Assembly: GCF_047654805.1 (NCBI RefSeq) | Contig: NZ_JASGIV010000001.1 | Coordinates: 5,952,001-6,016,000 of the forward strand | Direction of reading: 5' to 3' | Length of the DNA stretch: 64,000 bases | Source of the DNA: Pelomonas sp047654805 | GTDB lineage: Bacteria; Pseudomonadota; Gammaproteobacteria; Burkholderiales; Burkholderiaceae_C | In this document: positions 16,176 through 24,798 of the stretch, in pieces | Numbering within the stretch: position 1 is the first letter of the stretch | Layout of the letters: every line of letters starts with the position of its first letter | The notes under the pieces: generated by a model | Database searches by the model: none | What the model was told of the DNA's origin: nothing | Seen by the model: only the letters and a program-made list of their open reading frames with translations | Program-made: the position numbers and the translations under genes

Positions 16176-17458
16176 CAGCTGAACTGCGTGGTGATGGCGT
16201 CGACGACGTGGTCGTCCTCGTCAACGATGGCCATCCAGGCCCACTTGTCGAAGGTCGTGCAGGGATGCGACGGCCCCAGGGCCACGCACTCGCCAACGGC
16301 CGGGCCGTCGGCCTCAGTTGGGTCCCAGCGCAGATAGGCATGCTGGTCGTTCAACCCAGTCACCTGCCAGCCCGCTGGGGCCTTGGCCCGCTTGCCACCG
16401 CTCAGATGCCAGACCGGCACCGGCCAGCCCTGGTCGAAGGACAGGTCGCGTCGGCCGGCGTTCAGCAGCGCCAGCCCTGGCTCGGGGCAGGACAGCACCT
16501 GGGTCCAGACTTCCAGCGCAGGCTGCAGGCTGGGCGTGCCCAGCGGCGTGCCCATGCGAGCGTCCATGGCTTGCATGTAACGGCCGTAGTGGGCATGGTC
16601 GTGGCAGACGTAGCAGCCTGAGCGCAGCAGGCCCAGGCGGCCAGGCCGGCCTGCGATGACGGGGGCGACGAGGTCGAAGAGCGCCGAGCCGCCGCCGCTG
16701 AGCCACAACGGCTGGACCTCGATGAGGCCCTCGGTCTCGATGTCCGTCAGCAGGGCCTCGACGCGTGCCTGCCATTGCTGCATCAGCATACGGTCGGGTT
16801 CGCTATCGCCGGCGACCTGCAGCCCCTCGTAGAAGCCGATGCCGCGCAGCTGCAGAGCAGGATGGGTCTTGAGCGATCGCGCCAGCGCGAGCGCAGGCCC
16901 ATGCTCGCGCACGCCGCAGCGCGAAGTGCCAAGTTCGATCAGCACGTCAAGGCGTGCCTCATTCGCGCCGAGTACGGCCCAGTGCGCGGCCAGCAGGTCC
17001 AGCTGCGCCTGCGAGTCGACGAAGAAGGCCAGTTCCAGGCCCGGGTGACGGCGCCGCAGCTCCAGCAGCTCTGCCAGCTCCGCAGCATTGATGACCTGGT
17101 TGGCGATCAGTGCGCGCCGGACACCCGCGGCCAGGCCCAGACGCAACTGGTGGACGTTGGCGAACGTCAGGCCCCAGGCCCCGGCATCGAGTTGGCGGCG
17201 GAACAGTTCGGGGCTCATCGTCGTCTTGCCGTGCGGCGCCAGCAGCACGCCGCGCGCAGCGGCGAACTCCTGCATCCAGGCGATGTTGTGAGCTAGCGCC
17301 CGCTGGCGCACGACGGCCAGCGGCGTGGGCAGCTCGGCGCCTTGCAGGGTCCAGCCGCGCCGGCCGATGTCGGCGATGGGGATGGGCGACTGGGAAGCGG
17401 GGAAGCCCTTCAGCCATGGGCCAAGCCAGCCAGGGTGCGGGGTGTCGTCGTTGTTCAT
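16175..17458 (-). CDS. Fold-type III PLP amino acid deaminase, D-serine dehydratase-like
   Basis: A 427-residue enzyme of the alanine-racemase-N/DSD1 family. The PLP lysine is Lys78 in LAPHGKTTMSPELF, the N-terminal barrel continues with WGLTFANVHQLRLGLAAG and DVLIELGTSRCGVR, and the C-terminal domain carries LGPSHPCTTFDKW. In that motif His398 and Cys400 match the zinc ligands of eukaryotic-type D-serine dehydratase. Such enzymes eliminate water and ammonia from D-serine or D-threonine, and homologues act on D-glucosaminate. The first product is an enamine/imine, the substrate of RidA, and a ridA gene starts 82 bases away on the other strand. It is the first gene of a two-gene operon with the deacylase. 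Confidence 0.88.
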   Translation of the reverse strand: MNNDDTPHPGWLGPWLKGFPASQSPIPIADIGRRGWTLQGAELPTPLAVVRQRALAHNIAWMQEFAAARGVLLAPHGKTTMSPELFRRQLDAGAWGLTFANVHQLRLGLAAGVRRALIANQVINAAELAELLELRRRHPGLELAFFVDSQAQLDLLAAHWAVLGANEARLDVLIELGTSRCGVREHGPALALARSLKTHPALQLRGIGFYEGLQVAGDSEPDRMLMQQWQARVEALLTDIETEGLIEVQPLWLSGGGSALFDLVAPVIAGRPGRLGLLRSGCYVCHDHAHYGRYMQAMDARMGTPLGTPSLQPALEVWTQVLSCPEPGLALLNAGRRDLSFDQGWPVPVWHLSGGKRAKAPAGWQVTGLNDQHAYLRWDPTEADGPAVGECVALGPSHPCTTFDKWAWMAIVDEDDHVVDAITTQFS

Positions 17459-17540
17459 GGCGCCATCATCGCGCCGCTTTCTGAACGGCGTCTAAAGGCG
17501 GCGCTTGCGCCGGCCGCGCCGGCCCACCAGACTGCCGCGC

Positions 17541-17933
17541 ATGACCGCATTGACTTTCCTCGGCGCCGAGCCCACCGCCAGTGACCGCCAGCCCCGTCCT
17601 CTGTCGCCCGCCGTGCGCGCCGGAGATTTCGTCTATGTCTCCGGCCAAGTGCCTGTGGACGAGCAAGGCCACGTCGTCGACGGCGGCATCGAGGCGCAGA
17701 CGCGCCAGGTCTTTGCCAACCTGGAGACGGCGCTGGCGCTGGCAGGCGCAACGCTGGCCGATGTCTGCAAGACCACTGTCTGGCTGGAGGACGCTCGCGA
17801 CTTCGGCGCCTTCAACCGTGTCTACATGAGTTTCTTTCCGGGTGGCAAGCCGGCACGCTCAACGGTGGAGTCGCGGCTGATGATCCCAGCCAAGGTGGAG
17901 ATCGATGTGGTGGCATACCGGCCGGTGGGTTGA
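17541..17933 (+). CDS. RidA family enamine/imine deaminase
   Basis: A 130-residue RidA (YjgF/UK114) protein. Typical motifs are RAGDFVYVSGQVPVDEQGHV, GIEAQTRQVFANLETALALA, ADVCKTTVWLEDARDFGAFN and the C-terminal ARSTVESRLMIPAKVEIDVV, whose Arg holds the substrate carboxylate. RidA hydrolyses the reactive enamines/imines released by PLP dehydratases, which fits the divergent DSD-like gene. The start has no Shine-Dalgarno; a -10-like CAGACT lies seven bases before the ATG, so a leaderless message is likely. It is followed after 102 bases by the GH20 gene. Confidence 0.93.
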   Translation: MTALTFLGAEPTASDRQPRPLSPAVRAGDFVYVSGQVPVDEQGHVVDGGIEAQTRQVFANLETALALAGATLADVCKTTVWLEDARDFGAFNRVYMSFFPGGKPARSTVESRLMIPAKVEIDVVAYRPVG

Positions 17934-17973
17934 TGACTCATGCACACAGGGTCTGGCTGAGTCCTGGCGTCGT

Positions 17974-18001
17974 CTTGAGACAACCTTGAGATGGGCTTGA
18001 G
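17974..18001 (+). promoter_or_regulatory. Three CTTGAG direct repeats at 11-bp spacing upstream of GH20
   Basis: CTTGAG occurs at 17974-17979, 17985-17990 and 17996-18001, each exactly 11 bases after the last. Tandem sites one helical turn apart are the usual target of OmpR/PhoB-type regulators, and PmrA/QseB-class boxes have the form CTTAAG-N5-CTTAAG. The array lies 35-62 bases before the GH20 start. With the TTAA repeat of the same spacing beside the response regulator at 12720, it suggests that this regulator controls the GH20-ABC operon. Confidence 0.55.
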
Positions 18002-18035
18002 GTAGCCCGTAGCCGAGCCGGCGCAAGATCGCCGC

Positions 18036-20177
18036 ATGCCGTTTTCCTCGACGATCGCTGCGTTGCTGCCTCGGCCGCAAGCTCTGACCATGTTGCCCGG
18101 GGCGGGGCCGGCCGCAGCAGGCCTGCGCGGGCTGCCCGCGTCGATGCGGACGCTACTGCCTGCGGATGATGCCGACGGTGCGGCGCGCCTTGTGCTGCCG
18201 GAGCTGGTGTCGTGGCCGCCGCAGCTGGGCGATGACGAGTCCTTTCGTCTGCAGATGACGGCCGACGTCGTGCTCGTGGAGGCTTCCACATCGGCCGGCG
18301 TGCAGCACGCGGTGCATGCATTGTCACAGCTATGGCACGCAGCGCGCGAGGCCGGACTGGAGGCGCTGCCTGCGCTGGAGGTCGAGGATGCGCCGCGCCA
18401 TCCCTGGCGAGGACTGCTGGTGGATGTTGCGCGCCGGCCGCTGTCCTTCGACGCGCTGCTGGACCTGCTGGATGGCATGGCTGCCGCGCGGCTCAATGTG
18501 CTGCACTGGCACCTGACCGACGACCAGGCCTGGCGACTGGAGTCGGCGCGCCACCCGCGCTTGCATGAGCAAGCCAGCGGCGGCCACTTCTACACACTGG
18601 CGCAGGCGCGCCACCTTGTCGACGAGGCGGCCGCACGCGGCATCCGCGTCGTGCCGGAGCTGGACCTGCCCGGCCACTGCTGGGCGCTGGGGCTGGCCTA
18701 TCCGGAGTTGCTGTGTGCGCCGGCGCCCACCGAGGCGCAGCCGGGTTTCGGCATCTTCGGTACGGCGGTGAATCCCGACAGCGAGGCGCTTTACGCCTTA
18801 CTTGACGACCTGTTTGGCGAATGGGCGGAGGTGTTTCCCGACCCCTTCATTCACTTGGGCGGCGACGAGCTCGCGCCCGCGGCCTGGATCGCCCTGGCCC
18901 AACAGCGCGGTTGCAGCCTGGACGAGTTGCAGGCGGCCTTCCTCGCCCGCGTCGGCGTGCTGCTGCATCGCCATGGTCGGCGACTGGTGGCCTGGGACGA
19001 GATGGGCCAGGCCAGCGCGCTGCCGCCGGGCAGCGTCCTGCAATGCTGGCGCGGTGACGAGGCGCTGCGCTTGGCCCCGCCGGGCCTGGCCGGGCGGCTG
19101 CGCAGCGCGGGCTTCTATCTCGACCAGATCCACCCCGCCGCCTGGCACTGGCGCCGACCGATGCGCCCGCCCGCGAGGCCCGACGCGCCTGCGCCCGGCA
19201 GCCAGGCCTGGGCCCTGCAGGCCGTCGTGGGCACGTGGACCGTCGACGGCCGGCTGTGGATCCGCGGCGACGACGCGCGTCTGCACCTGCGCAGTAGCGG
19301 CACGTTGGACGAATGGCTGGTGCCACGCCTCATCGGTGGCTCTGGTCCGCGGCGGTTGCAGGTCGACAGTGATCTTGGCGAGTTGGAGCTGTGGGCCCCG
19401 AACGATGGTGGAAGCACCGGCTGGTTGCGCCTGGGGGCGCTGCGCGAGCCTTGCGCCTGGCAGCCGTTGAGGGATTGGGCGCCTTGGCCCGCCGCCACGC
19501 CCTGCACGACCGTCGCGATGCTCGGTGGCGAGGCCGCGCTGTGGGCCGAACTCGTCGAGGAGCCACAGCTCGCGCTGCGCCTGTGGCCCCGTGCGCTGGC
19601 TGTGGCCGAGCGTCTGTGGAGCGACCCGACCGACGAGCACCAGCTCACCGAGCGCCTGGCCCATGGACAGCGCTGGCTGGTGGCCACCAGTCGTATCGAC
19701 GCTGACCCGGCCGCTCCGTTGTTTGAGGCGCTGTGTCCCGACGCCGCTGACCGTGCATTGCTGCGCTCGCTGGCACATTGGCTTGAGCCCGGCTCCGGTT
19801 ACGGCCGCCAGCATGCGAAGAAGCGCGCCCAGACCTATACCCAAGCCGAGCCGCTGGACCGTCTCGCCGATGGGCTGCCAGCAGAGAGCCCGCTGATGGC
19901 GACGCTGCGCGGTGCGCCAGACTGGCTTGCTGCGTTGGCCTCGGCGCGGGAGCAACTGCCTGCATGGAGCGCGCTGCTGGCTGCATCGCCACGCCTCGCG
20001 CCTGCACTGCCGCTACTGAGCGCGCTGGCCGATCTCTTCGATCTGGGCGAGGTGTTGTGGTCGGGTGGGAGACCTGCTGACGCGCAGCCTCGCCTGCACC
20101 GCGCGGCGACCATGGTCGACGAGATGCTTCCCGCCCTCGTGCAGCCATTGCAGCGCCGTTTGGACGCGTTGGCATGA
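18036..20177 (+). CDS. GH20 beta-N-acetylhexosaminidase with an inserted beta-rich segment
   Basis: A 713-residue enzyme that removes terminal GlcNAc from chito-oligosaccharides. The N-terminal alpha/beta domain (residues 1-120) is followed by the barrel: HPWRGLLVDVARRPLSFDAL, LNVLHWHLTDDQAWRLE, VVPELDLPGHCWALGLAYPE, then the catalytic pair Asp277-Glu278 in FIHLGGDELAP and MLGGEAALWAELVEE. No signal peptide is seen, so it should act in the cytoplasm on imported disaccharide. Residues about 390-490, between the YLD strand and LGGEAALW, form an unusual insertion rich in beta-type sequence (VDGRLWIRGDDARLHLRSSG). About 180 residues after the barrel are mostly helical. Its stop overlaps the binding-protein start (ATGA). 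The start has a -10-like CAAGAT six bases before ATG. Confidence 0.92.
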   Translation: MPFSSTIAALLPRPQALTMLPGAGPAAAGLRGLPASMRTLLPADDADGAARLVLPELVSWPPQLGDDESFRLQMTADVVLVEASTSAGVQHAVHALSQLWHAAREAGLEALPALEVEDAPRHPWRGLLVDVARRPLSFDALLDLLDGMAAARLNVLHWHLTDDQAWRLESARHPRLHEQASGGHFYTLAQARHLVDEAAARGIRVVPELDLPGHCWALGLAYPELLCAPAPTEAQPGFGIFGTAVNPDSEALYALLDDLFGEWAEVFPDPFIHLGGDELAPAAWIALAQQRGCSLDELQAAFLARVGVLLHRHGRRLVAWDEMGQASALPPGSVLQCWRGDEALRLAPPGLAGRLRSAGFYLDQIHPAAWHWRRPMRPPARPDAPAPGSQAWALQAVVGTWTVDGRLWIRGDDARLHLRSSGTLDEWLVPRLIGGSGPRRLQVDSDLGELELWAPNDGGSTGWLRLGALREPCAWQPLRDWAPWPAATPCTTVAMLGGEAALWAELVEEPQLALRLWPRALAVAERLWSDPTDEHQLTERLAHGQRWLVATSRIDADPAAPLFEALCPDAADRALLRSLAHWLEPGSGYGRQHAKKRAQTYTQAEPLDRLADGLPAESPLMATLRGAPDWLAALASAREQLPAWSALLAASPRLAPALPLLSALADLFDLGEVLWSGGRPADAQPRLHRAATMVDEMLPALVQPLQRRLDALA

Positions 20178-21382
20178 ACCGGGCATCCGTCATCGCGCTG
20201 CTGCTTGCTGGCAGCGCGCAGGCCGCCGACCTGGAGCTGCTGCACGCCTGGACGTCGGGCAGCGAGGCCGCCATGGTGGGTGAACTGGCCGCCGCCGCCC
20301 GTGGCGGCGGTGTGGACCTGAAGACGACGGCTGTGGCCGGTGCGTCCAATGCCAACACGCTACTGAAGGCACGTTTCCTGTCCGGCCATCCACCCACGCT
20401 GGCGCAGACCGACAAACCGCTGCGTATCTGGGCTGAGGCCGTGCCGCTGGCCGACCTTGGTGGCGCGGTCAATGCGCAGTTCGCGGCGCTCCCCCACGCG
20501 GTGGCGGCGGAGCTGCGCCATGCGGCAAAGCCGGCGGCCGTGCCGCTGAACGTGCACCGCCTCAACACGCTGTGGAGCAACCGGCGGCTGCTGCGTGCTC
20601 ATGGCATGGTCGTGCCGCAGGACTGGGACGCTTTCCATCGTACGGCCGCACAGTTGCGTCAGGCCGGCTTGCTGCCCCTGGCCATTGGTAGTTCGGCGGG
20701 CCAGAAGCTCAGCCTGTTCGTCGCCGTCGTGCTGGGCCGCGCGGGGCGGGACTTCTTCGAGCGTGCGGTCGTGCAGGCCGACCCGGCCTTGCTGGCCGGC
20801 GAACGCATGGCCGCGCTACTGCAAGAGTTCCGCGCGCTGAAGGCCTACACCGACGCCGGCCAGGTCAGCCGCGACTGGGCCGGTGCCACGGCGCTGCTGC
20901 TGCAGGGGCGGGCCGTGTTCCAGTTCACCGGGGACTGGGCCAATGGCGAGTTCCAGAAGGCCGGCTGGCGTGCCGGCGTGGACTACGACTGCACAGCCGC
21001 CCCAGGCAACGGGGGGCTGCATTACTTCGAGTTTGATCGGCTAGTGTTCTTTGCCCAGCCCGCGCGGCTGGGCGCGCAGCAACGCCTGGCTGGGCTGCTG
21101 CTGCAGCCCGAGACTTCAGCGCAGCTGGCGCGGCTCAAGGGCGGAATTCCGGTGCGCCGCGATGCGGACCTTTCTGGCTTCAACGCTTGCGCCCAGCGCT
21201 CAGCCGCCGACTTCCGCGCCGGAGAGGCACGCGGCGAGCTGGTGCTGGCGCTGAGTGCCCGCCTGGGCGAGAACGCTTATGGCGGCCTGAAGGACGTGCT
21301 ATCGGCCTACTGGGCCAGTGAGCGCATGACGTCGGCACAGGCGCAGACGCGACTGGCACAAGCCTTGCGCCAACGAGATTGA
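20174..21382 (+). CDS. Sugar ABC transporter substrate-binding protein
   Basis: A 402-residue periplasmic binding protein of the CUT1 family. It has signal peptide MNRASVIALLLAGSAQAA and then LELLHAWTSGSEAAMVGELA and AGASNANTLLKARFLSGHPP, the pattern of the glucose/mannose-binding subgroup (as in Pseudomonas GtsA and Thermus glucose-binding protein). Later come KPAAVPLNVHRLNTLWSNR, QGRAVFQFTGDWANGEFQK and a helical C-terminus. There is no lipobox, so it should be free in the periplasm. The four-base overlap with GH20 ties the two together: likely ligands are GlcNAc-containing mono- or disaccharides, although the subgroup also binds glucose. Confidence 0.88.
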   Translation: MNRASVIALLLAGSAQAADLELLHAWTSGSEAAMVGELAAAARGGGVDLKTTAVAGASNANTLLKARFLSGHPPTLAQTDKPLRIWAEAVPLADLGGAVNAQFAALPHAVAAELRHAAKPAAVPLNVHRLNTLWSNRRLLRAHGMVVPQDWDAFHRTAAQLRQAGLLPLAIGSSAGQKLSLFVAVVLGRAGRDFFERAVVQADPALLAGERMAALLQEFRALKAYTDAGQVSRDWAGATALLLQGRAVFQFTGDWANGEFQKAGWRAGVDYDCTAAPGNGGLHYFEFDRLVFFAQPARLGAQQRLAGLLLQPETSAQLARLKGGIPVRRDADLSGFNACAQRSAADFRAGEARGELVLALSARLGENAYGGLKDVLSAYWASERMTSAQAQTRLAQALRQRD

Positions 21383-21383
21383 G

Positions 21384-22250
21384 ATGAGCGAAAGACGCGC
21401 GGCACTCGCCTGCCTCATCCCGCTGTTGCTGACCGGGGCCGTGTTCTTCTACGGGTTCCTGTTGTGGACGGGCTGGCTGTCGCTGACGCGCTCCAATCTG
21501 CTGCCCAGCCACGAGTTCGTGGGCCTGCAGCAGTACGAACGCCTGCTTCTGGACCCCCGCTGGCAGGCCGCGCTATGGAACCTGCTGCGATTTGGTCTTG
21601 GTTTCGTCGCACTGCCATTGGTGATCGGTTTGGCCCTGGCGCTGCTGCTTGACCAGAAGCTGCGCGGCGAGGGCATGCTGCGGTGGGTCTGGCTGCACCC
21701 GATGGCGCTGTCCATGGTTGTTACCGGCAGTGCCTGGCGGTGGTTGATGGACCCAGAGCAAGGAATGGCCGAGGCTGTTCGCGGCTGGGGCTGGACGGGC
21801 TTCCGATGGGACTGGCTGGCGCAGGAGGACATGGCGGTCTACGCGCTGGTGGTGGCCGCCGTGTGGCAGATCAGCGGCTTTGTCATGGCCCTGTTCCTGG
21901 CCGGCCTGCGCAGCATCGACGAGTCCATGCTGCAGGCGGCGCGGCTGGACGGCGCCGAGGGCTGGCGGCTGTTGCGCCGCGTCATCCTGCCGCAGCTAGG
22001 CCCTAGCCTGCTGTCGGCACTGCTGGTGCTGCTGCCTGCCGCGATCAAGACCTTCGACCTGGTTGTCGTGTTGACCGAGGGCGGACCGGGCCAGGCCAGC
22101 GAGCTACCGGCCTTCTACATGTTCCAGATGGCCTTCGAGCGCAGCCGCCTTGGCCTGGGTGCAGCCAGCGCCATGGTGTTGGTGATGATGGTGCTGTCAA
22201 TCGCGCTCCCGTACGCCGTGGTGCGCTCGCGCAGGAAGCCCGCTGCATGA
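21384..22250 (+). CDS. Sugar ABC transporter permease (MalF-like)
   Basis: A 288-residue inner-membrane protein with six hydrophobic helices, starting CLIPLLLTGAVFFYGFLLWT. The permease EAA loop is SMLQAARLDGAEGWRLLRRV followed by ILPQLGP, the site that contacts the ATPase. The start is one base beyond the binding-protein stop and the stop overlaps the next permease start (ATGA at 22247). Both permeases form the translocation channel of the CUT1 importer. Confidence 0.92.
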   Translation: MSERRAALACLIPLLLTGAVFFYGFLLWTGWLSLTRSNLLPSHEFVGLQQYERLLLDPRWQAALWNLLRFGLGFVALPLVIGLALALLLDQKLRGEGMLRWVWLHPMALSMVVTGSAWRWLMDPEQGMAEAVRGWGWTGFRWDWLAQEDMAVYALVVAAVWQISGFVMALFLAGLRSIDESMLQAARLDGAEGWRLLRRVILPQLGPSLLSALLVLLPAAIKTFDLVVVLTEGGPGQASELPAFYMFQMAFERSRLGLGAASAMVLVMMVLSIALPYAVVRSRRKPAA

Positions 22251-23056
22251 AGCGGCTATCACTCTATCTGCTGGCGTTGCTGGCCGTGGCGGTTATTGCT
22301 CTGCCGCTGGCGCTGATGCTGATGAACAGCCTCAAGGGCACGGCCGAGGCGCAGCAAGGCTTCCTGACGCTGCCGAGCGAGCCTAGCTTTGCGGCATGGC
22401 GCGAGGCGTGGGCCAGGTTGTCGGGCAGTTTCGGCGTCAGCCTGACGCTGGCGGTGCCCGCGGTGGCGCTGTCGGCACTGCTCGCGGCGCTGAACGGCTT
22501 CGTGCTGTGCAAATACCGTTTCCGCGGCGAACGCTGGGTTGGGCTGGCGCTGGTGCTGGCCTTCTTTCTGCCTATCAAGGTCTATCTGCTGCCTTTGGCC
22601 ATCACGATGGCGCGGCTGGGGCTGGACCGGTCACTCGGGCTGCTGATCGCCATTCACGTCATCTACAGCCTGCCGCTGGCGCTGTTCTTCCGCAACCACT
22701 TCCTGTCCTTTCCTGATGAGCTACTGCAGGCCGCCCGGCTGGACGGCGCGGGTTTCTGGAGGCTGCTATGGCGGGTGGTGCTGCCGCTGTCCCGGCCCAT
22801 CTTCGTCGTCGTGCTCATCCTTCAGTTCACGACGATCTGGAACGAGTACCTGTTCGGCCTGGTATTCGGGCCCGAGGACGCGCGGCCCATCACCGCGGCG
22901 CTGGCGCAGCTCAGCGCCCAGACCGAGACCGGTGCGCGGGCCTATCCACTGGAAATGGCGTCGGCGCTGCTGGCTGCGGCGCCGACGCTGGTCGTCTACC
23001 TGCTGGCGGGGCGGCATTTCACGCGAGGCCTGGTGGCCGGAGCGGTCAAAGGCTAG
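22247..23056 (+). CDS. Sugar ABC transporter permease (MalG-like)
   Basis: A 269-residue partner permease. It opens LSLYLLALLAVAVIALPLAL, then MLMNSLKGTAEAQQGFLTLP, which is typical of the MalG class. The EAA loop is ELLQAARLDGAGFWRLLWRV with VLPLSRP after it, and FTTIWNEYLFGLVF follows as in sugar permeases of this type. It overlaps the first permease by four bases and is followed two bases later by the ATPase gene. With its partner it would carry the sugar into the cytoplasm, where GH20 acts. Confidence 0.92.
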   Translation: MKRLSLYLLALLAVAVIALPLALMLMNSLKGTAEAQQGFLTLPSEPSFAAWREAWARLSGSFGVSLTLAVPAVALSALLAALNGFVLCKYRFRGERWVGLALVLAFFLPIKVYLLPLAITMARLGLDRSLGLLIAIHVIYSLPLALFFRNHFLSFPDELLQAARLDGAGFWRLLWRVVLPLSRPIFVVVLILQFTTIWNEYLFGLVFGPEDARPITAALAQLSAQTETGARAYPLEMASALLAAAPTLVVYLLAGRHFTRGLVAGAVKG

Positions 23057-23058
23057 AG

Positions 23059-24152
<1,094 letters not shown>

Positions 24153-24156
<4 letters not shown>

Positions 24157-24749
24157 CGACTCTCGTACTTCCAGTTGCGCGACTTGCCTTCGGACAGCCA
24201 CTCCACGGCCTGGGCGATGCGCTTGGCGCGAGTCTCTTCGCGCTTGGCCTCCTGCACCCAATCCAGGTAGTCGTGCTGCTTGCCGGGTGGGAAGGCGTCA
24301 TAGGCCTGCTGCGCCGCCTGCACTGCCGACAGCGCGGCAGCGAAGTCGTCCGGCATGGCCAGCGTCGGGCGCGGTGGGCGGTCGGGCTTGCGCGCGCGCG
24401 GCGCGCCCGCCTGCAGCAGTGCGGCTGCGGCCTTGACCTGCCGGCGAAGCTCCGTGCGCGACGGCAGGTCGGTCAGGGTCTCTATGCGGCCGAAGTCGCC
24501 CATCGCGCCAGCCTTGCCGGCCGCTGCGCCCTCGCGCTCCCAGAAGCCGAAGGCGCAATGCGCTTTGAAGGCCGACATGCCGCAAAGCAGCTTGCCGTCG
24601 AGGGTGAAGTGCGGCCGGCTCCATTTGAGCGTCTCGACGACGTCGGGGCAGGCGGCATGCACGTCCTCGCGTAGCCGCTGCAGGATGGGCAGCGCAAACG
24701 CGGGCACCGTGGCCAGGTAGGCGTCGATGCGAGGATCCAGCGTGGGCAT
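24153..24749 (-). CDS. YdeI/OmpD-associated family protein (DUF1801 plus OmdA-like)
   Basis: A 198-residue cytoplasmic protein with two recognisable parts. The first is a DUF1801-type domain (ILQRLREDVHAACPDVVETL, then WSRPHFTLDGKLLCGMSAFK and HCAFGFWE). The second is a C-terminal OmdA/YdeI helix (MPDDFAAALSAVQAAQQAYD, FPPGKQHDYLDWVQEAKREE, TRAKRIAQAVEWLSEGKSRN). The biochemical role of the family is unclear; relatives have been linked to bacteriocin or peptide resistance. The start was chosen at 24749 because homology begins there and a -10-like TAGACT sits seven bases upstream, within a palindrome shared with the divergent gene. Confidence 0.85.
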
Positions 24750-24753
24750 GCCG

Positions 24754-24769
24754 GCGAGTCTAGACTCGC
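24754..24769. promoter_or_regulatory. 16-bp palindrome with overlapping divergent -10 elements
   Basis: GCGAGTCTAGACTCGC at 24754-24769 is a perfect palindrome in the 49-base gap between two divergent genes. Each strand reads TAGACT, a good -10 hexamer: 24761-24766 on plus, 24762-24757 on minus. A single symmetric element could therefore start transcription both ways, or serve as an operator covering both starts. No good -35 is visible on either side. Confidence 0.5.
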
Positions 24770-24798
24770 AGCCTGTCATCTCCATTGCCCTGTCGTCC

